A DNA stretch of 64,000 bases, taken from positions 23,566,139-23,630,138 of the forward strand of contig OY743168.1 in the NCBI GenBank assembly GCA_963555705.1. Reading direction: 5' to 3'. The translations under genes were made by a program, and so were the position numbers. This document shows, in pieces, positions 30,690-41,916 of this stretch. Below the pieces are notes generated by a model, which searched no databases, was not told the origin of the DNA, and saw only the letters and a program-made list of their open reading frames with translations. Source of the stretch: Ligustrum vulgare. Lineage: Eukaryota; Streptophyta; Magnoliopsida; Lamiales; Oleaceae. Numbering within the stretch: position 1 is the first letter of the stretch; each line of letters begins with the position of its first letter.

Positions 30690-31200
30690 TGTGGAAAATA
30701 AAGCCAACTTTGTTGAAATTGACAAGCCACCATTAATAGTCCATGTTCACACCTATTTGGTAAGACACCATTAGCCTACAATCCTCATATGTTCACACCT
30801 ATTTTATTCCTTCCATTGTTGATTTTTTGTCCAAACTTTCCCTATAAATAGAGGGCAAAACCTCAATGAAAAATGCACCAAGTAGAGAGGAAAATAGAGA
30901 GTGAAAATAGTAGAGAGAAACATTTGTGAGTAGAGAGAAAATTAGAGAGAAATAAATTGTTTTCTCCTAAGTAATTTCCTACTTTGTTTTCTCCTATTAC
31001 AAGAGAGGTTAAATATTGTTATCTCCTTGTATTTAGAGAGAAGATTGTTGTAATTCTCCTACTATAGTGAAATCCTCCTATACTTGCCCGTGGACGTAGC
31101 CATTATTGGTGAACCACGTAAATACTTGTGTTCCATTTTAACCGCATTTTCTCAATTCCACTATACTTGTTGACCAACGTGATCCTCGCCTTTCCTAACA
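30690..31200 (+). repeat. 3' LTR of the copia element
   Basis: 511 bp, preceded by the polypurine tract AAGTGGGAGAAA (30678-30689) and followed by the duplicated target GTTTA. Confidence 0.93.
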
Positions 31201-31494
31201 GTTTACATCTGTATTTTCTTCTTCCCATTACTTTTCACATATTTCGTGGTAATAATTTCAAGAAAAAATGCTTCTCCGATCCCAATATTTCGAAAGGTCA
31301 AGTCGATCTTCAACATTTCATTATTATTACACCATTAATATCATGCAATCCTTTTAAAAACATGTTTCACTTTAAATTCTTGGATATAAGGATAAATTCA
31401 AAAGCAAAATCTAACTTCATAAAGTTGAACATAAGATACTTACGAAACGATATAAATGTCAATAAGATATGTCAACAAATGGTAAGTTATAGAG

Positions 31495-32937
31495 TGTTGG
31501 AAAGTGTATGCCCGTCGAGTTAATTTATTTGTACTCGTGACGTTTTTGGAATAAAATATTATTTTATATATTTGATTATATTATTTTGAGCTTGCATTAA
31601 TCCATAGATCGATTCGATATTACTAATTGAGTGTTTAAGTTGTTAAACACAGAAAGATTCAATTTGTAATTCGATCTAAAATTATTGTTCACGATCAGTA
31701 AAATAAATATGGATAATTTATTTTTGATCGTCTCGATTTCATTAAAATCTATCTTTGATTTTGAAAATGAAATTGAGAGTTCATTTGATATGTATTGAAC
31801 GGGACCACGTGAAATTAATTTGTGACATTGACCGTGCAAATTTAATTTCACTTGACTATCGTACATGGAACCTTAATCCTAATCGGATAATGAACTTCGA
31901 TTACTAACTTGAAGTTCTTTGAGGTATCAATGGGTGAGATCAAATTGTTGGTCAATATCTCGGTACTTTGGGAATTAAAGTAAAATAACGAGGAACATAT
32001 ATTCGTATTATGGAATCCGTCACCATTAGGTATGATCATGATCTCACTGGTTCTTCTAGTGGACAGTTAAATCTGAGCTCAGTAATTCGACAATGATTGT
32101 TGGATTTTATGATGTGATGTGATCACATAGAACTGTCAGATAGAAGATGGGAGTCGAGAATTTATGAATATTCAGATAAGGGTATTTTGGTCATTTAACC
32201 TTACTTCGAATATTCCAGTTGATCGACGGGGGTAACATGTAAGAGCGATAAGTCAGAGGATATAATTATTGGTTATTGCTTCAGTAATTACAATTTTACT
32301 AAGAGTGCAATCTCGTTCTTTTAGTGGAATAGAACGTGATTAATAAATTATTTTGATTGGTCAAGAGTTGACTGGATCAGAATTAATTTATTGGAGCTTA
32401 GTTTAATTGGGTCCGATCAGGTTCCCTTGGTGGCTTCAATAAAACAGGCATATACATGCTTATAACTTGTATTGGGTCGTGCAGAAATGGGCCTGAGTTA
32501 TAGTATTAGGGTTGGTAGGGTTTTAGAGGGTAAAGAAGTTATAAATAGTCTTCTAAGACTATTTTTCTTTACCTAATACACATGTGGGCGGGACACACAC
32601 TAAAGTGTGAAGTGTGTGTTTTGTTCTCTTGATAAAAACCCTAACCCTAGTGTAACCAAAAGGCCAGAGAAAAGTGACCACACACTTGCATAGCCTCTGT
32701 TGAAGAACACCAAGGAAAACTTGAAGGTTTGGAGATTGGTGGAATCAAGATCTACACAGATAATTGTCAAAGCACGCTACAAGGGTAACGATTGCTAAAT
32801 TATTATCTGTTCAAAATTATTTGATCTAGTCAAATACATAAAACGGCGAATTCCTATTATGGGATGATCCAAATCACAAGAAATTAATTTTTGTGATTAG
32901 ATATCCCGTTGCGTCAATAATTTTTTTTTTCCCAACA
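31495..32937 (+). mobile_element. Solo LTR (1443 bp) with 5-bp target duplication
   Basis: Begins TGTTGGAAAGTGTATGCCCG and ends TTTCCCAACA, with termini TGTTGG/CCAACA. It is flanked by TAGAG on both sides (31490-31494 and 32938-32942). A promoter-like GTTATAAATAG lies at about 32540. No internal domain, primer-binding site or second LTR is present, so it is the product of LTR-LTR recombination. Orientation is inferred from the TATA-like box. Confidence 0.9.
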
Positions 32938-32942
32938 TAGAG

Positions 32943-33264
32943 ATGGTTTGTTTGACTTACCACTGAACTTACCTTACACATGTATTTGAGATTTTTGTCG
33001 TTGAGAACTGATTATGTGTCCTGTCGCTGGATACTATCTTATATATATAATATATATATATATTTTTTGAAAAAAACTGGGAACTATCTTAAAAGTAAGG
33101 CAATAGGTTGGGGACTGATTGAACAATTTTCCTCGACGTTAACATAAGAACTCGTCAAAGGTCTCAACCATCAGACACAAATCACCATTACATTCTAAGT
33201 AATCATCATTTGATCATGTTGTTTCAATATAGAGAAATATTTATTTGAGTTCCATCGTTGTGGT
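32943..33264. other. Spacer between retrotransposon remnants
   Basis: AT-rich, with a short TATATATA run near 33040-33062. Nothing else is recognised. Confidence 0.5.
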
Positions 33265-33528
33265 TGTTAAGATTTAATTTTGTCATGTTTTAAATAAGTT
33301 TGTTGAAGACCAAGTCCTTAGTAATTATTTAGGATTCTTCTTAGTGGTTCAGATTTTATAGCTTAGTGACAGATTTTCCCGTAATTCAGTTTAGTTTTTT
33401 GGTTATAAATAGCCCACCATGATCGTAGATTTATTATTAGATTTCTATTGAATAAAAGTCGTCTTCATCTTAATACAGAGAAGTTCAAGGCAGCAGTCCA
33501 TTTTTATTTCCTTCCTAATTGTTTAACA
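33265..33528 (+). repeat. 5' LTR of a decayed copia element
   Basis: 264 bp beginning TGTTAAGATTT and ending TGTTTAACA, with GGTTATAAATAGCCC as TATA region near 33398-33412. A degenerate primer-binding site TTGGTAACAGTGCC follows. The 3' LTR is missing. Confidence 0.8.
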
Positions 33529-33636
33529 TTGGTAACAGTGCCAAGGTTTGTAGCAAGGAGACTTCTCTAGCAGTAGCTAACCAGCAACTTCAATTTTCCG
33601 TCACTTGTTTCTTTGCAACAGCAGTAGAAACGAAAG

Positions 33637-34783
33637 ATGGCCACTGAAAACTTTGTGCAACCAGCAATCCCTCGCTTTGATGGTCATTATGATAATTGGA
33701 ACATGCCCATGGAGAATTTTTTAAAGTCTAAAGGGTACTGGCATGTTATTGAAACAGGTGTAGCAGCATTTCAAGATGGCGTGGTACTCAAAGATGCATA
33801 GAAAACAAAGATGGATGTACTGAAATTAAAAGATTTGAAAGCGATGAATTACTTGTTCCAGGCCATTGATCGATCCATCCTTGAAACAATTCTTAGCAAG
33901 GAAAGTTCTAAGGATATTGGGATTCATTGAAGAAAAATTATCGAGGCACGTCAAGAGTGAAGGGTGCACAGCTTCAAGCCTTAAGAAGGAATTTTGAAAC
34001 TTTACGGATGAAGGACGGTGAGTCAGTTACCAGATATTGTTCAAGAGCTATGGGAACAACAAACAAAATGCGATTTCAGGAAGAGAAGATGGAAGATGTT
34101 AATATTGTGGAGAAAATGCTACGTTCCTTGTCACCAAGATTTGACTATGTTTCATTTCATTAAAAAATAAAAAATAAAAAAAAAGAAGCCTATGTTGTCT
34201 ACTCAATTGAAGAATCCAAGGATATTGATGATCTTTCACTTGATGAACTCCAGAGCTCTTTGTTGGTCCATGAACAAAAGATGAACCAAAGTTTAACTTC
34301 AGGTGAGTAAGCTTTAAAACCTTCTACCTTTACTCAATTCTCAAATTCTAGGGGAAGGGGTAGAGGTAGTGGTAGAGGAAGGGGAGGTCGAGGAAATAGA
34401 GATGGCAGACACTATCAACATTCCAAAATAGATGATGAGTAAAGCATGAGAAGGGGACGTGATCAGCAATTTGACAAATCAAAGATAGAATGCTACAGGT
34501 ATCATGAGTTTGGTCACTATTGCTTAGAATGTATTGCAAAATTTCCTAAAGACAAATAAATGTTTGAGAAATCAATGTTTGCAGAGGAGGAAGAAACACT
34601 ACTAATGTCTTATCATAACAATAAGGAAACAATCTCTGATGTGTGGTATGTGGATTCTGGTGCGAGCAATCACATGTGTTGTAGTAAGTCTTCTTTTCTA
34701 CTTTAAATGAAGGATTTCATACTTCAGTAAACTTTGGTGATTGTCATAATGAGCAAGTGATGGGAAAAGGGGATATTAGTAAA
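33637..34783 (+). pseudogene. Copia gag and protease remnant
   Basis: From ATG at 33637 the translation gives a copia gag (FVQPAIPRFDGHYDNWNMPMENFL) with an in-frame stop near residue 55. A further stop comes at about 33929. The middle part continues to SLSPRFDYVSFH (to 34163). After a Gly/Arg-rich linker, a worn zinc-knuckle region and the protease start VWYVDSGASNHMCC (about 34648) follow. Homology stops near 34783 where another repeat begins. It is non-functional. Confidence 0.82.
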
Positions 34784-36480
34784 AACCAATTACCCATTGT
34801 GAGGATGAATTCCGCAAAAGAAATCAAAGGTGAGGATGAATTTTGCAAAAGAATCCAAAGGTAGGGACGTTTTGCGCCAATTACCCTTTATGATTTTTCG
34901 CCTCAACCTTGAATGTTAACCTATGTAGACGCAAAATATGTATAAACGAGTAGATATTTGCTCAAAATACATAAAAAAATGCTACTTTAAATGTATGAAA
35001 TGAAATGTGCATATAAAATGCACTTAACAAATATCCCCAAACTTGAACTCTTGCTCGTCCCGAGCAAGAATATCCACATGCAATCAAATCAAATCAAGTA
35101 AAATGACAAAATGAACAATGCTAGACAACTTGCAATATTTCCATGAGTGTAAAAGTGTATAATTAATTCACAACTATGCTTCCAAATAATGTTACCAAAA
35201 AGAAATTTAGCCTATCCGATATTCGATCGATGCATATGTGTGGATAACCACTTTCAATCATCAATTAGGTTTAAAGACATCAAAGAGAGGAGATGTTTCA
35301 ATTCAATACTAACCCACAATTAGTGTCAATTTTTTCATTTCCCACTCATGACATTCATCTCCCAATTAATATTTTCCTTCTTTCCCGATATGTAATTCTA
35401 GAGGATACTCTCAAATAACTCATTTCTTTTTTCACTCTAGTATAGTTGGCTTTATCGGAAATTTTGATAATCTAAACATGCAATGATTCTCCATTAGATC
35501 AGTGCTTTGACATTCAAGCTTATACCAAGTAATTCGAACCCATTATTAATCTAAGTCCTTATGCAAGTATAAATACATGATTTTTATATACAAATGTGAT
35601 GATTGATCGTGACTTCCTCACTTCCTCAAACTTTCTAATTTACCCATGTAGTGAGCTTTAGGTTGATAACTCCACGATATTTTTAGGATCAAAGGGTATC
35701 GGGTTTTGAAATACCCCAAGGGACCTCGAGTCAAAGGGACGACGGAGTGGGGTAGACTTAATAAGCAAGTGCATTTTTTTTTGGTATGTCCTATTCATTA
35801 TGTTTTCTAATTGACCCATGCAATGAGCTTTAGACTGGTGACTCCCAAGTTTAAAACTTAAGGAACCAAGTTTTTAGATACTCCAATTCACGTTTTACGT
35901 TTTTTAGTACATTGCTTACAGTTGCCTCATTGGAGCAACTCTCAGTTACGGTACGGGTTATGAGTGGCCGGCTGCTTATAGTGAGCTCTCTCCTTCGCCA
36001 TGTAAGGACAACAATGGTCCAATAGAGACCGGTGCTTCTACACAAGCCCCTTTATTGGGAAAGCTGAGCAAGCAAGAGAAAAAAAGAAAACGAATGAACA
36101 TGTAATTGCTGTGAGACATGGACTCTAACGGCCAAGGTTCAACAGTTTCTCTAGTCTCATTACACAAGGATATTGAATCAATGAGTAAAAGGTCTAGATC
36201 TCAAGACTTGCAAAAGAAATGGGGTCACAATGTGCGGATTGTTCTCGCCATTGGATTATTTGTCGTTTGGTTAGGCATATGCGGTGGTGTGAAGTGTATT
36301 CGTTTAGAGGAGGAAATTTATAGTGCTCCCACATAGGTACCATAAATTTAACCCAGTTGTCACGTAGCGGTAAATTTAACCCAGTTGTCACGTAGCGGTG
36401 ATGATTGACTATGAATGAGTATGTGTCAAGGTGACCACATTGGGGGACCTTAAAAATTTTCGTCGTTAAGAGTTCCCTTT
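34784..36480 (-). mobile_element. Remnant of the 3' end of a Ty3/gypsy-type element
   Basis: On the minus strand, CTTGCTCGGGACGAGCAAG is followed by AAGTTTGGGGATATT and then TGTTAAGTGC. This is the arrangement found just before the 3' LTR of many plant gypsy elements (GAGGACAAGC-type motif, then polypurine tract, then LTR). An LTR fragment would be about 34784-35029. Two diverged units around 35640-35690 and 35800-35850 share CCCATG..GTGAGCTTTAG. A 26-bp direct repeat (TAAATTTAACCCAGTTGTCA) is at 36346-36397. No reading frame is intact. Confidence 0.45.
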
Positions 36481-36504
36481 TTATCGTCTCAGAATATTAA
36501 GGTG

Positions 36505-36997
36505 GCGTTCTGTTTGTATTTTATTTTGTATTTTCATTTTCGAAAATGTTTTGTATTTTGTGTTTTCATTTTTGTTTTCAAATTTGCTGAAAACGCGTTT
36601 GGTTTGTCATTTCTGAAAACTGTTTTTGAAAATGAAAAGCTGGAAAACAAGTTATGTTTGAAATTTTGCAGAACACTATTTAAACTATTTTTAATTAATT
36701 TGCTTGCAGAACTCCAACTCAAATTTCCTTTCACAATACACTAAAAATATGGTTACATGCAACACACTAATGTGAGCATTAAGAGTCTATATTAACACAG
36801 CTTGGTCAGGTTCGGGACTTGAGAAAGCTCTACTTCTATTAAAATCCAGATAATACAAGTTCTTTCAAAACCACCAGAGTCCATTTATCATTGCATTTTT
36901 TGAAATATAACAACAAGAATTCTTATTTAATTTTTTTTTTGTAATGTTGATATTGAATTCAATAAAACTTTATTTAAACTAAGTTCCAAGTTAGGAT

Positions 36998-37036
<39 letters not shown>

Positions 37037-37353
37037 TATTTAGGCTTAGTTCCAAGTTAGGATAATTCTAAAAAAAATAAAAATAAAATAAAAACTTTAT
37101 ATTAAGCTTAGTTCTAAGTTAAGATAATTCAAAAAAAAAAAAAAAAAATTCTCAAAACGCGTTTTCCGCGTTTTGGACATTTTTTGTGGAAATACACACA
37201 AAACGCCCAAAACGATGTTTCGGGCGTTTTCCGTTTTGTGTACAAACTTTTTTATTGTTTTCCAAAATGTGTTTTCGAAAATGGTAAAGAGAACGCATTT
37301 TTAGCATTTTCGAAAATAAAAACAGAAAACGACCTCAAAACACCAAAGAGAAC
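36505..37353. mobile_element. Non-autonomous TIR element, longer copy
   Basis: Left end GTTCTGTTTGTATTTTATTT and right end (reverse complement) GTTCTCTTTGGTGTTTTGAG form imperfect inverted repeats continuing through ATTTTCGAAAATG. The interior has a threefold repeat of AGTTCCAAGTTAGGATAATTC separated by A-runs (about 36980-37150). A 5' copy of the same element, lacking the right end, is at 61452-61985. The superfamily is not determined, and no clear target duplication is seen. Confidence 0.65.
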
Positions 37354-37583
37354 ATGAGCTAAGTTTTTTACTTTTTATCACCATCTTGAAAGGAAGTCGT
37401 AGTTTCCAATTTTTACAAGGCTTACTTTGGCAAAATTCTGTCTCCCGATGACCCATGTAAATAGCTGGACACGTGTTATACCTCCATTTGCTTCGTGAAG
37501 AAAAAGCCTTCAATCATGCATCATGCAGCCAAAACCCATAAAAATTGTGTTACATACGCGCATGGTGTCCAACTCCATTCTTA

Positions 37584-37717
37584 GCTTCTGTTTGACTCCC
37601 ATTTTTTAAACCTTATTTTCATCCACATAGACTCACAGCTTTTATCTACTTTTCAACAATATTTCATGAACTTTTATCAAAATTTACTATTTTTAGCTAA
37701 ACCAAATTGAGGCTCAA
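37584..37717. mobile_element. PIF/Harbinger-like MITE, worn copy
   Basis: Begins GCTTCTGTTTGACTCCCATTTTT, close to the left end of the MITE at 10176. The phrase TTTCATGAACTTTTATCAAAA is shared with other copies. The right end is degenerate (CCAAATTGAGGCTCA). It lies just downstream of WHY2. Confidence 0.55.
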
Positions 37718-37955
37718 TGAACAGCAAACAAGATAATTGAAAGACAACCATTTTCAAAAGTCAAGGACATCAAGCATGGACAAACAAGGATACACATCAA
37801 GTATTCCGGATAAAAATTTCTGAGCGTTTTCAAAAGTCAAGGACAACAACATAGACAAAGGCTATCGCCCTTTCTAGGCCAGAACAGCAAGGTCATCAAT
37901 TAGTTAAAGAAAAAGCATGGTTGTCTTCCTAGAGATAACTGACACATACAGAACT

Positions 37956-40900
37956 TCATCTATCCCACTCAGTCGCCATGAATTCCGAAGCAAGCTTTGG
38001 TGGATTCTCATCTACGACTACGCTCTTGGGAGGCTGATTGGTATACTTGTCCCATCCCATGATGTGAGGCAACGCAAACTGCAGCAATAGCATGGAAAGT
38101 ATTGATGCATGATTATAATATGAGATGGCCAGAGGAAAATAAATTTGATTGAAACGAAAACCTTGCAGATGGGTTACATCAATCAAGCAAAATCGAAGCT
38201 ACCATTAGATATGGCATCGACATGCTTATTTTCATGTTCATCCACTCGATGCATCTAGCAGCCTGTCATAATTTGAATCTTGGAAATAGAAAATTTTCAG
38301 TATTTCAATTTCTCATTGGACTACAGAGATGGCATTTTATGGGCAGGTTATTTTCCTCCAGATAGAGAAAAATTAATAGTGACCACAGTCCTGTCTAGGA
38401 GTTCTCAAATTGCCAGAAGTTTCACTGGGAAACAATGCTAAACAATATATGGCACTTTCCGGGCTACTAGCCTTTTCTTTTCGCATACTTTGTTCTTTTC
38501 TCACGGAAACAAGACTCAAAACATGTGATGGAGGACAAATGCACCCATGACCCTAAACAATTCTATACTCAAGCCTAATTCATTATCTAGTGAAAATATG
38601 AATTTGCTCAAGCACAAAATTATTGTAATTATCAAGAAAAGCAAAGAAATGGTGTTAGCATTTCATCCTCGACCCTAAGATATACTAATTTCAAGAAGTA
38701 CTCCACTACCAAATAGATAAAGAAAGACGGAAAAATTAAAGATACAGTGCCATACGTTGAAAGCTGTTCTCATGACTGCAAATTCAGCAGTAGTGACAGG
38801 GACAACAAAGCGATCATTGGTTTTGAGGATATTGTTGACAACATCTGCAAATAGAACACATGTAAGATAATAAGAATTAATCAGGTACTACATAAAATGC
38901 TTAACATATTCCTGGACGCCTTAAGAAAACAGGTCAAGATCACTTCAGATACAAAATTTCTGCATTAGTATTTGTATTTCTAACTGCATAATAACATTCT
39001 GCAATTTCATGCATAGGATAATCATACACTCGATATTCATTGTTGACGGACGTGATTATTCAATTAAACATCTTGATCGAGAAAGCGGACTATTAGTATG
39101 CAAAAAAAAAAAGAAAAAGGAAGAGAGACTTACTCAGAGAAATGAAGTAGCCACCAGCATTGTCATGTGCCTTAATTGATAAGCTCTTTCTAACCTGACC
39201 TGCATTGCTGTAAAATAGAACTCAGTTAAAGCCACAAACTAAAATCAATATTAGTACAAAAAACAAAATAAATAACTAAATAAATGAAAGATAGAAAAAT
39301 GTGAATAGACAATCACGGAAAAGTCTTAGGAATTAGAAAATCAACCTTGACAGCATCGATGGATCATGGAAGAATTCACTGGAATCTCTTGGACCCAAAC
39401 TAATTAGGGATCCAACCTCCGTGGCCGACAAAGCAAAAGTCTACAATATATATTAGGATAAAGTCAGTCAAGCCACAGAATGCATGTGAACGCATGCATG
39501 CATGCCTATGCGTGCATGAGGGTGTTCTTGTGCGTTTCAATGAGAGAGAGAATTTAAATCTTTTGGAAGTACATGTTCAAGTCAACTGATGAGAGTAGGT
39601 GAAGAGCAACTTATGCAAAAGTTACAAATGTCCCCGAGATTGCCACATCCTAACAGGAGCTTCCAAGTAAGAGTGAATTGTTTTGACCCTTTCTTAGAGG
39701 CATTAAGGAACAATAAATTATAAACTTTTGTGCCAAGGAAACACTTGACATTTGGCCAAGAACGCGAACTGATTACCTGTCTCTTATCCCAATCATACTT
39801 GTGCTCACCAATAGCAGGTGTGAAAGTCAAACAAATGACACCGCGGCGATCAACTCTGAAACCTCCAGACTATAGAAAATAAAATAGGCATATAATCAGC
39901 ATTCAAATCTGTATAACTAACGATAATGTTCAGGGAAAAGATTTCAGAATTGGTATTGAGCATTGTACTTCCAATTTAATAAATGTCGGAAGAATAGGGG
40001 AGGCAGAAAGTGCAGCTTTCCCCTTGTAAATTGAATACGGTGCAAATATTTTAGCTGCAGATCTCCCTGAAAGCAACAAAAGCAAAGCAAAATGATTATT
40101 GACAGCTTCACCTCCCTTTGAAAGAGGGGAAAACGTAGTGTTTGTTTGAGGCCCATTATAATTAGATTATTTGAGAATATATATTTTGGAATAGTGATTT
40201 TTTGAAGAATATGTAGTTAAAAATTAAGAGAGAGAAAATTGCATTGGAGAATGAGGGGTTGAAAGTAAGAGAGAGAAAAACGTGGGAAATTATAATGGGG
40301 CTCAAACAAGGGCATAGAATTGTGCCAAAATGTTTTGATACCATCAGGTGAAATTTTTTGTCTGGCAGTTGACAGGCTAGACTGGGTACTCATACCACGC
40401 AACCATTTATAATCATTCGCAGCTTCCACAAATAACCTCTTCTTGGACAATTGATTCCTATTTTCAGTCAACAAAACGGACAGTAGTAACTAATTCCATG
40501 AAGCTGAAAAGATTAAACAAACACAGGACAGTCTACTAAATTATAGAATTATTCAACTCCAGTTTGCTCCTTGACAGACTGAAGATTTTATGAAACAGCA
40601 TAACACCAACTGTTAAGATAGGTACTTGTGTAAATGATGAAGGGTGGCTTGGACTGGGAATTTGATGGGCACAACAATTTCATATAACCTTTTAAAATCA
40701 ATTCAGATAACTGCACGTAGAATTCACGTGAAACTTCATCAAAAAAATGAGTAGTCGCTTTAACATCTCTGTATTGACACTGTATTTGAGCGTCCAGAAT
40801 CTGACAGTCTACACAAGTTAGCCTATAATTGACCACAGTAAGCAAGATTCTAAGATGCCAAGCTAGGGTTCTCCAATTTTCTGGATTAGTATATTGTTCA

Positions 40901-41916
40901 ATAATGACCCAAATTTCAATCTCTTCATCCATGTTGATAAGCTGCTGTTTCAAGTTTGCAGACACGACCTTCCCATTATAAACATTTTTACAATCTCGAA
41001 AGTGTGCGGAATATGTTTAAACAAGAATACTAATCCAAATCTACTGTTTCTTAAATCCTACCACCTATACATATACGATAAATATAACTTGAAGATTCAA
41101 ATATTTATCCCTTTTAACAATTGTGGCTCATCCATTCACATTAAGGCTTTAGCAAACCAATTCCCTTTCTTTTGAAGTACAATGGATTGCAACCACATTT
41201 CTCCAAAATTTGCCTATTTAATTGATAACATGATTTCAACTAACCTATTAGCGGATTCTAAAGTTGATACTAGAATATCTATCAGAACCCTAGATCAGCC
41301 CAGAATCTTCAGGTCCATCTCAAAAGAAACACAAGTTGTATGAAAGGTGACAAGAAGGGCCAGTGACTCTGTGACAACGGTCAACGGGCTTAAAAAAGGA
41401 CTGACCAAGTGGAGCAATGTTGCACTAAGTGAGCTCAGTCTCCTACTCACCAAGAACAGCTCAACTTCCCAATCTCACTCTGCATTACAATTCCCAATAA
41501 CCAAAACCTTAAATTCCCATCCTTATTTCAAAAACCGTTCCAACATAAATGACCTGCACATTTTGCATCCTTCAATAGAAAATAAATTTTAACCGCAAGA
41601 TAACATTGGTTCTATTATTGAGTACCTAGAGAAAGGGGGGGAAAATGAAACTTGACCATCAACGAAAGGTTTCTCAACAACCCAGTTAAAAAAATAGGCA
41701 AAAATTTAATTGTTGAAATACCCTAATCTTTTTTTTTTTTGCCCCAACTTTTACTAGGAAAAAAATAATAATAATAATAATAATCAAGTTATATATAGTC
41801 TTATTCTTTTTGTTTTCAAGAAAACGATGAAACCCCCGCAAAAATCAATTAACAGAATACAGAAAAGCTTAAGCAGTATACCAAGAGAGAGAAAGCAGCT
41901 TCGATAGCTTCAACAT
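37956..41916 (-). CDS. WHY2: Whirly-family ssDNA-binding protein, probably mitochondrial
   Basis: Eight exons on the minus strand, all with GT-AG borders: 41916-41882, 40457-40342, 40054-39969, 39869-39777, 39440-39346, 39207-39134, 38844-38756 and 38078-37956. Phases agree and give 236 aa. After a basic, Ser-rich N-terminus of about 50 residues (candidate mitochondrial presequence) come [90 protein letters not shown] and [21 protein letters not shown]. The KGKAALS motif (residues 61-67) is the Whirly hallmark needed for higher-order assembly. The ending [12 protein letters not shown] resembles WHY2 rather than plastid WHY1/3. The family binds single-stranded DNA as tetramers and protects organelle genomes from error-prone repair. 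Intron 2 carries a MITE. Confidence 0.94.
40139..40314. mobile_element. MITE in WHY2 intron 2
   Basis: Inverted ends share GTTTGAGGCCCATTATAATT and AATTATAATGGGGCTCAAAC (one mismatch in 20). The interior has GAGAGAGAAA runs, and TAG is found on both sides (40136-40138, 40315-40317). About 176 bp, non-coding. It lies between exons 2 (ends 40342) and 3 (starts 40054) and close to the exon 2 donor. Confidence 0.8.

Larger units (their letters stand above)
26046..31200 (+). mobile_element. Tnt1-like Ty1/copia retrotransposon, full length but mutated
   Basis: LTRs are at 26046-26528 (483 bp) and 30690-31200 (511 bp), both TGTGG...TAACA. The target duplication GTTTA lies at 26041-26045 and 31201-31205. 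The primer-binding site TGGTATCAGAG starts at 26531. The polypurine tract AAGTGGGAGAAA ends at 30689. The internal order gag, protease, integrase, reverse transcriptase, RNase H is that of copia. The LTRs differ by about eight substitutions and one 28-bp indel, so insertion was recent. Nevertheless the reading frame is broken in four places: about 27700, 29705, 29915 and 30248. Confidence 0.95.
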
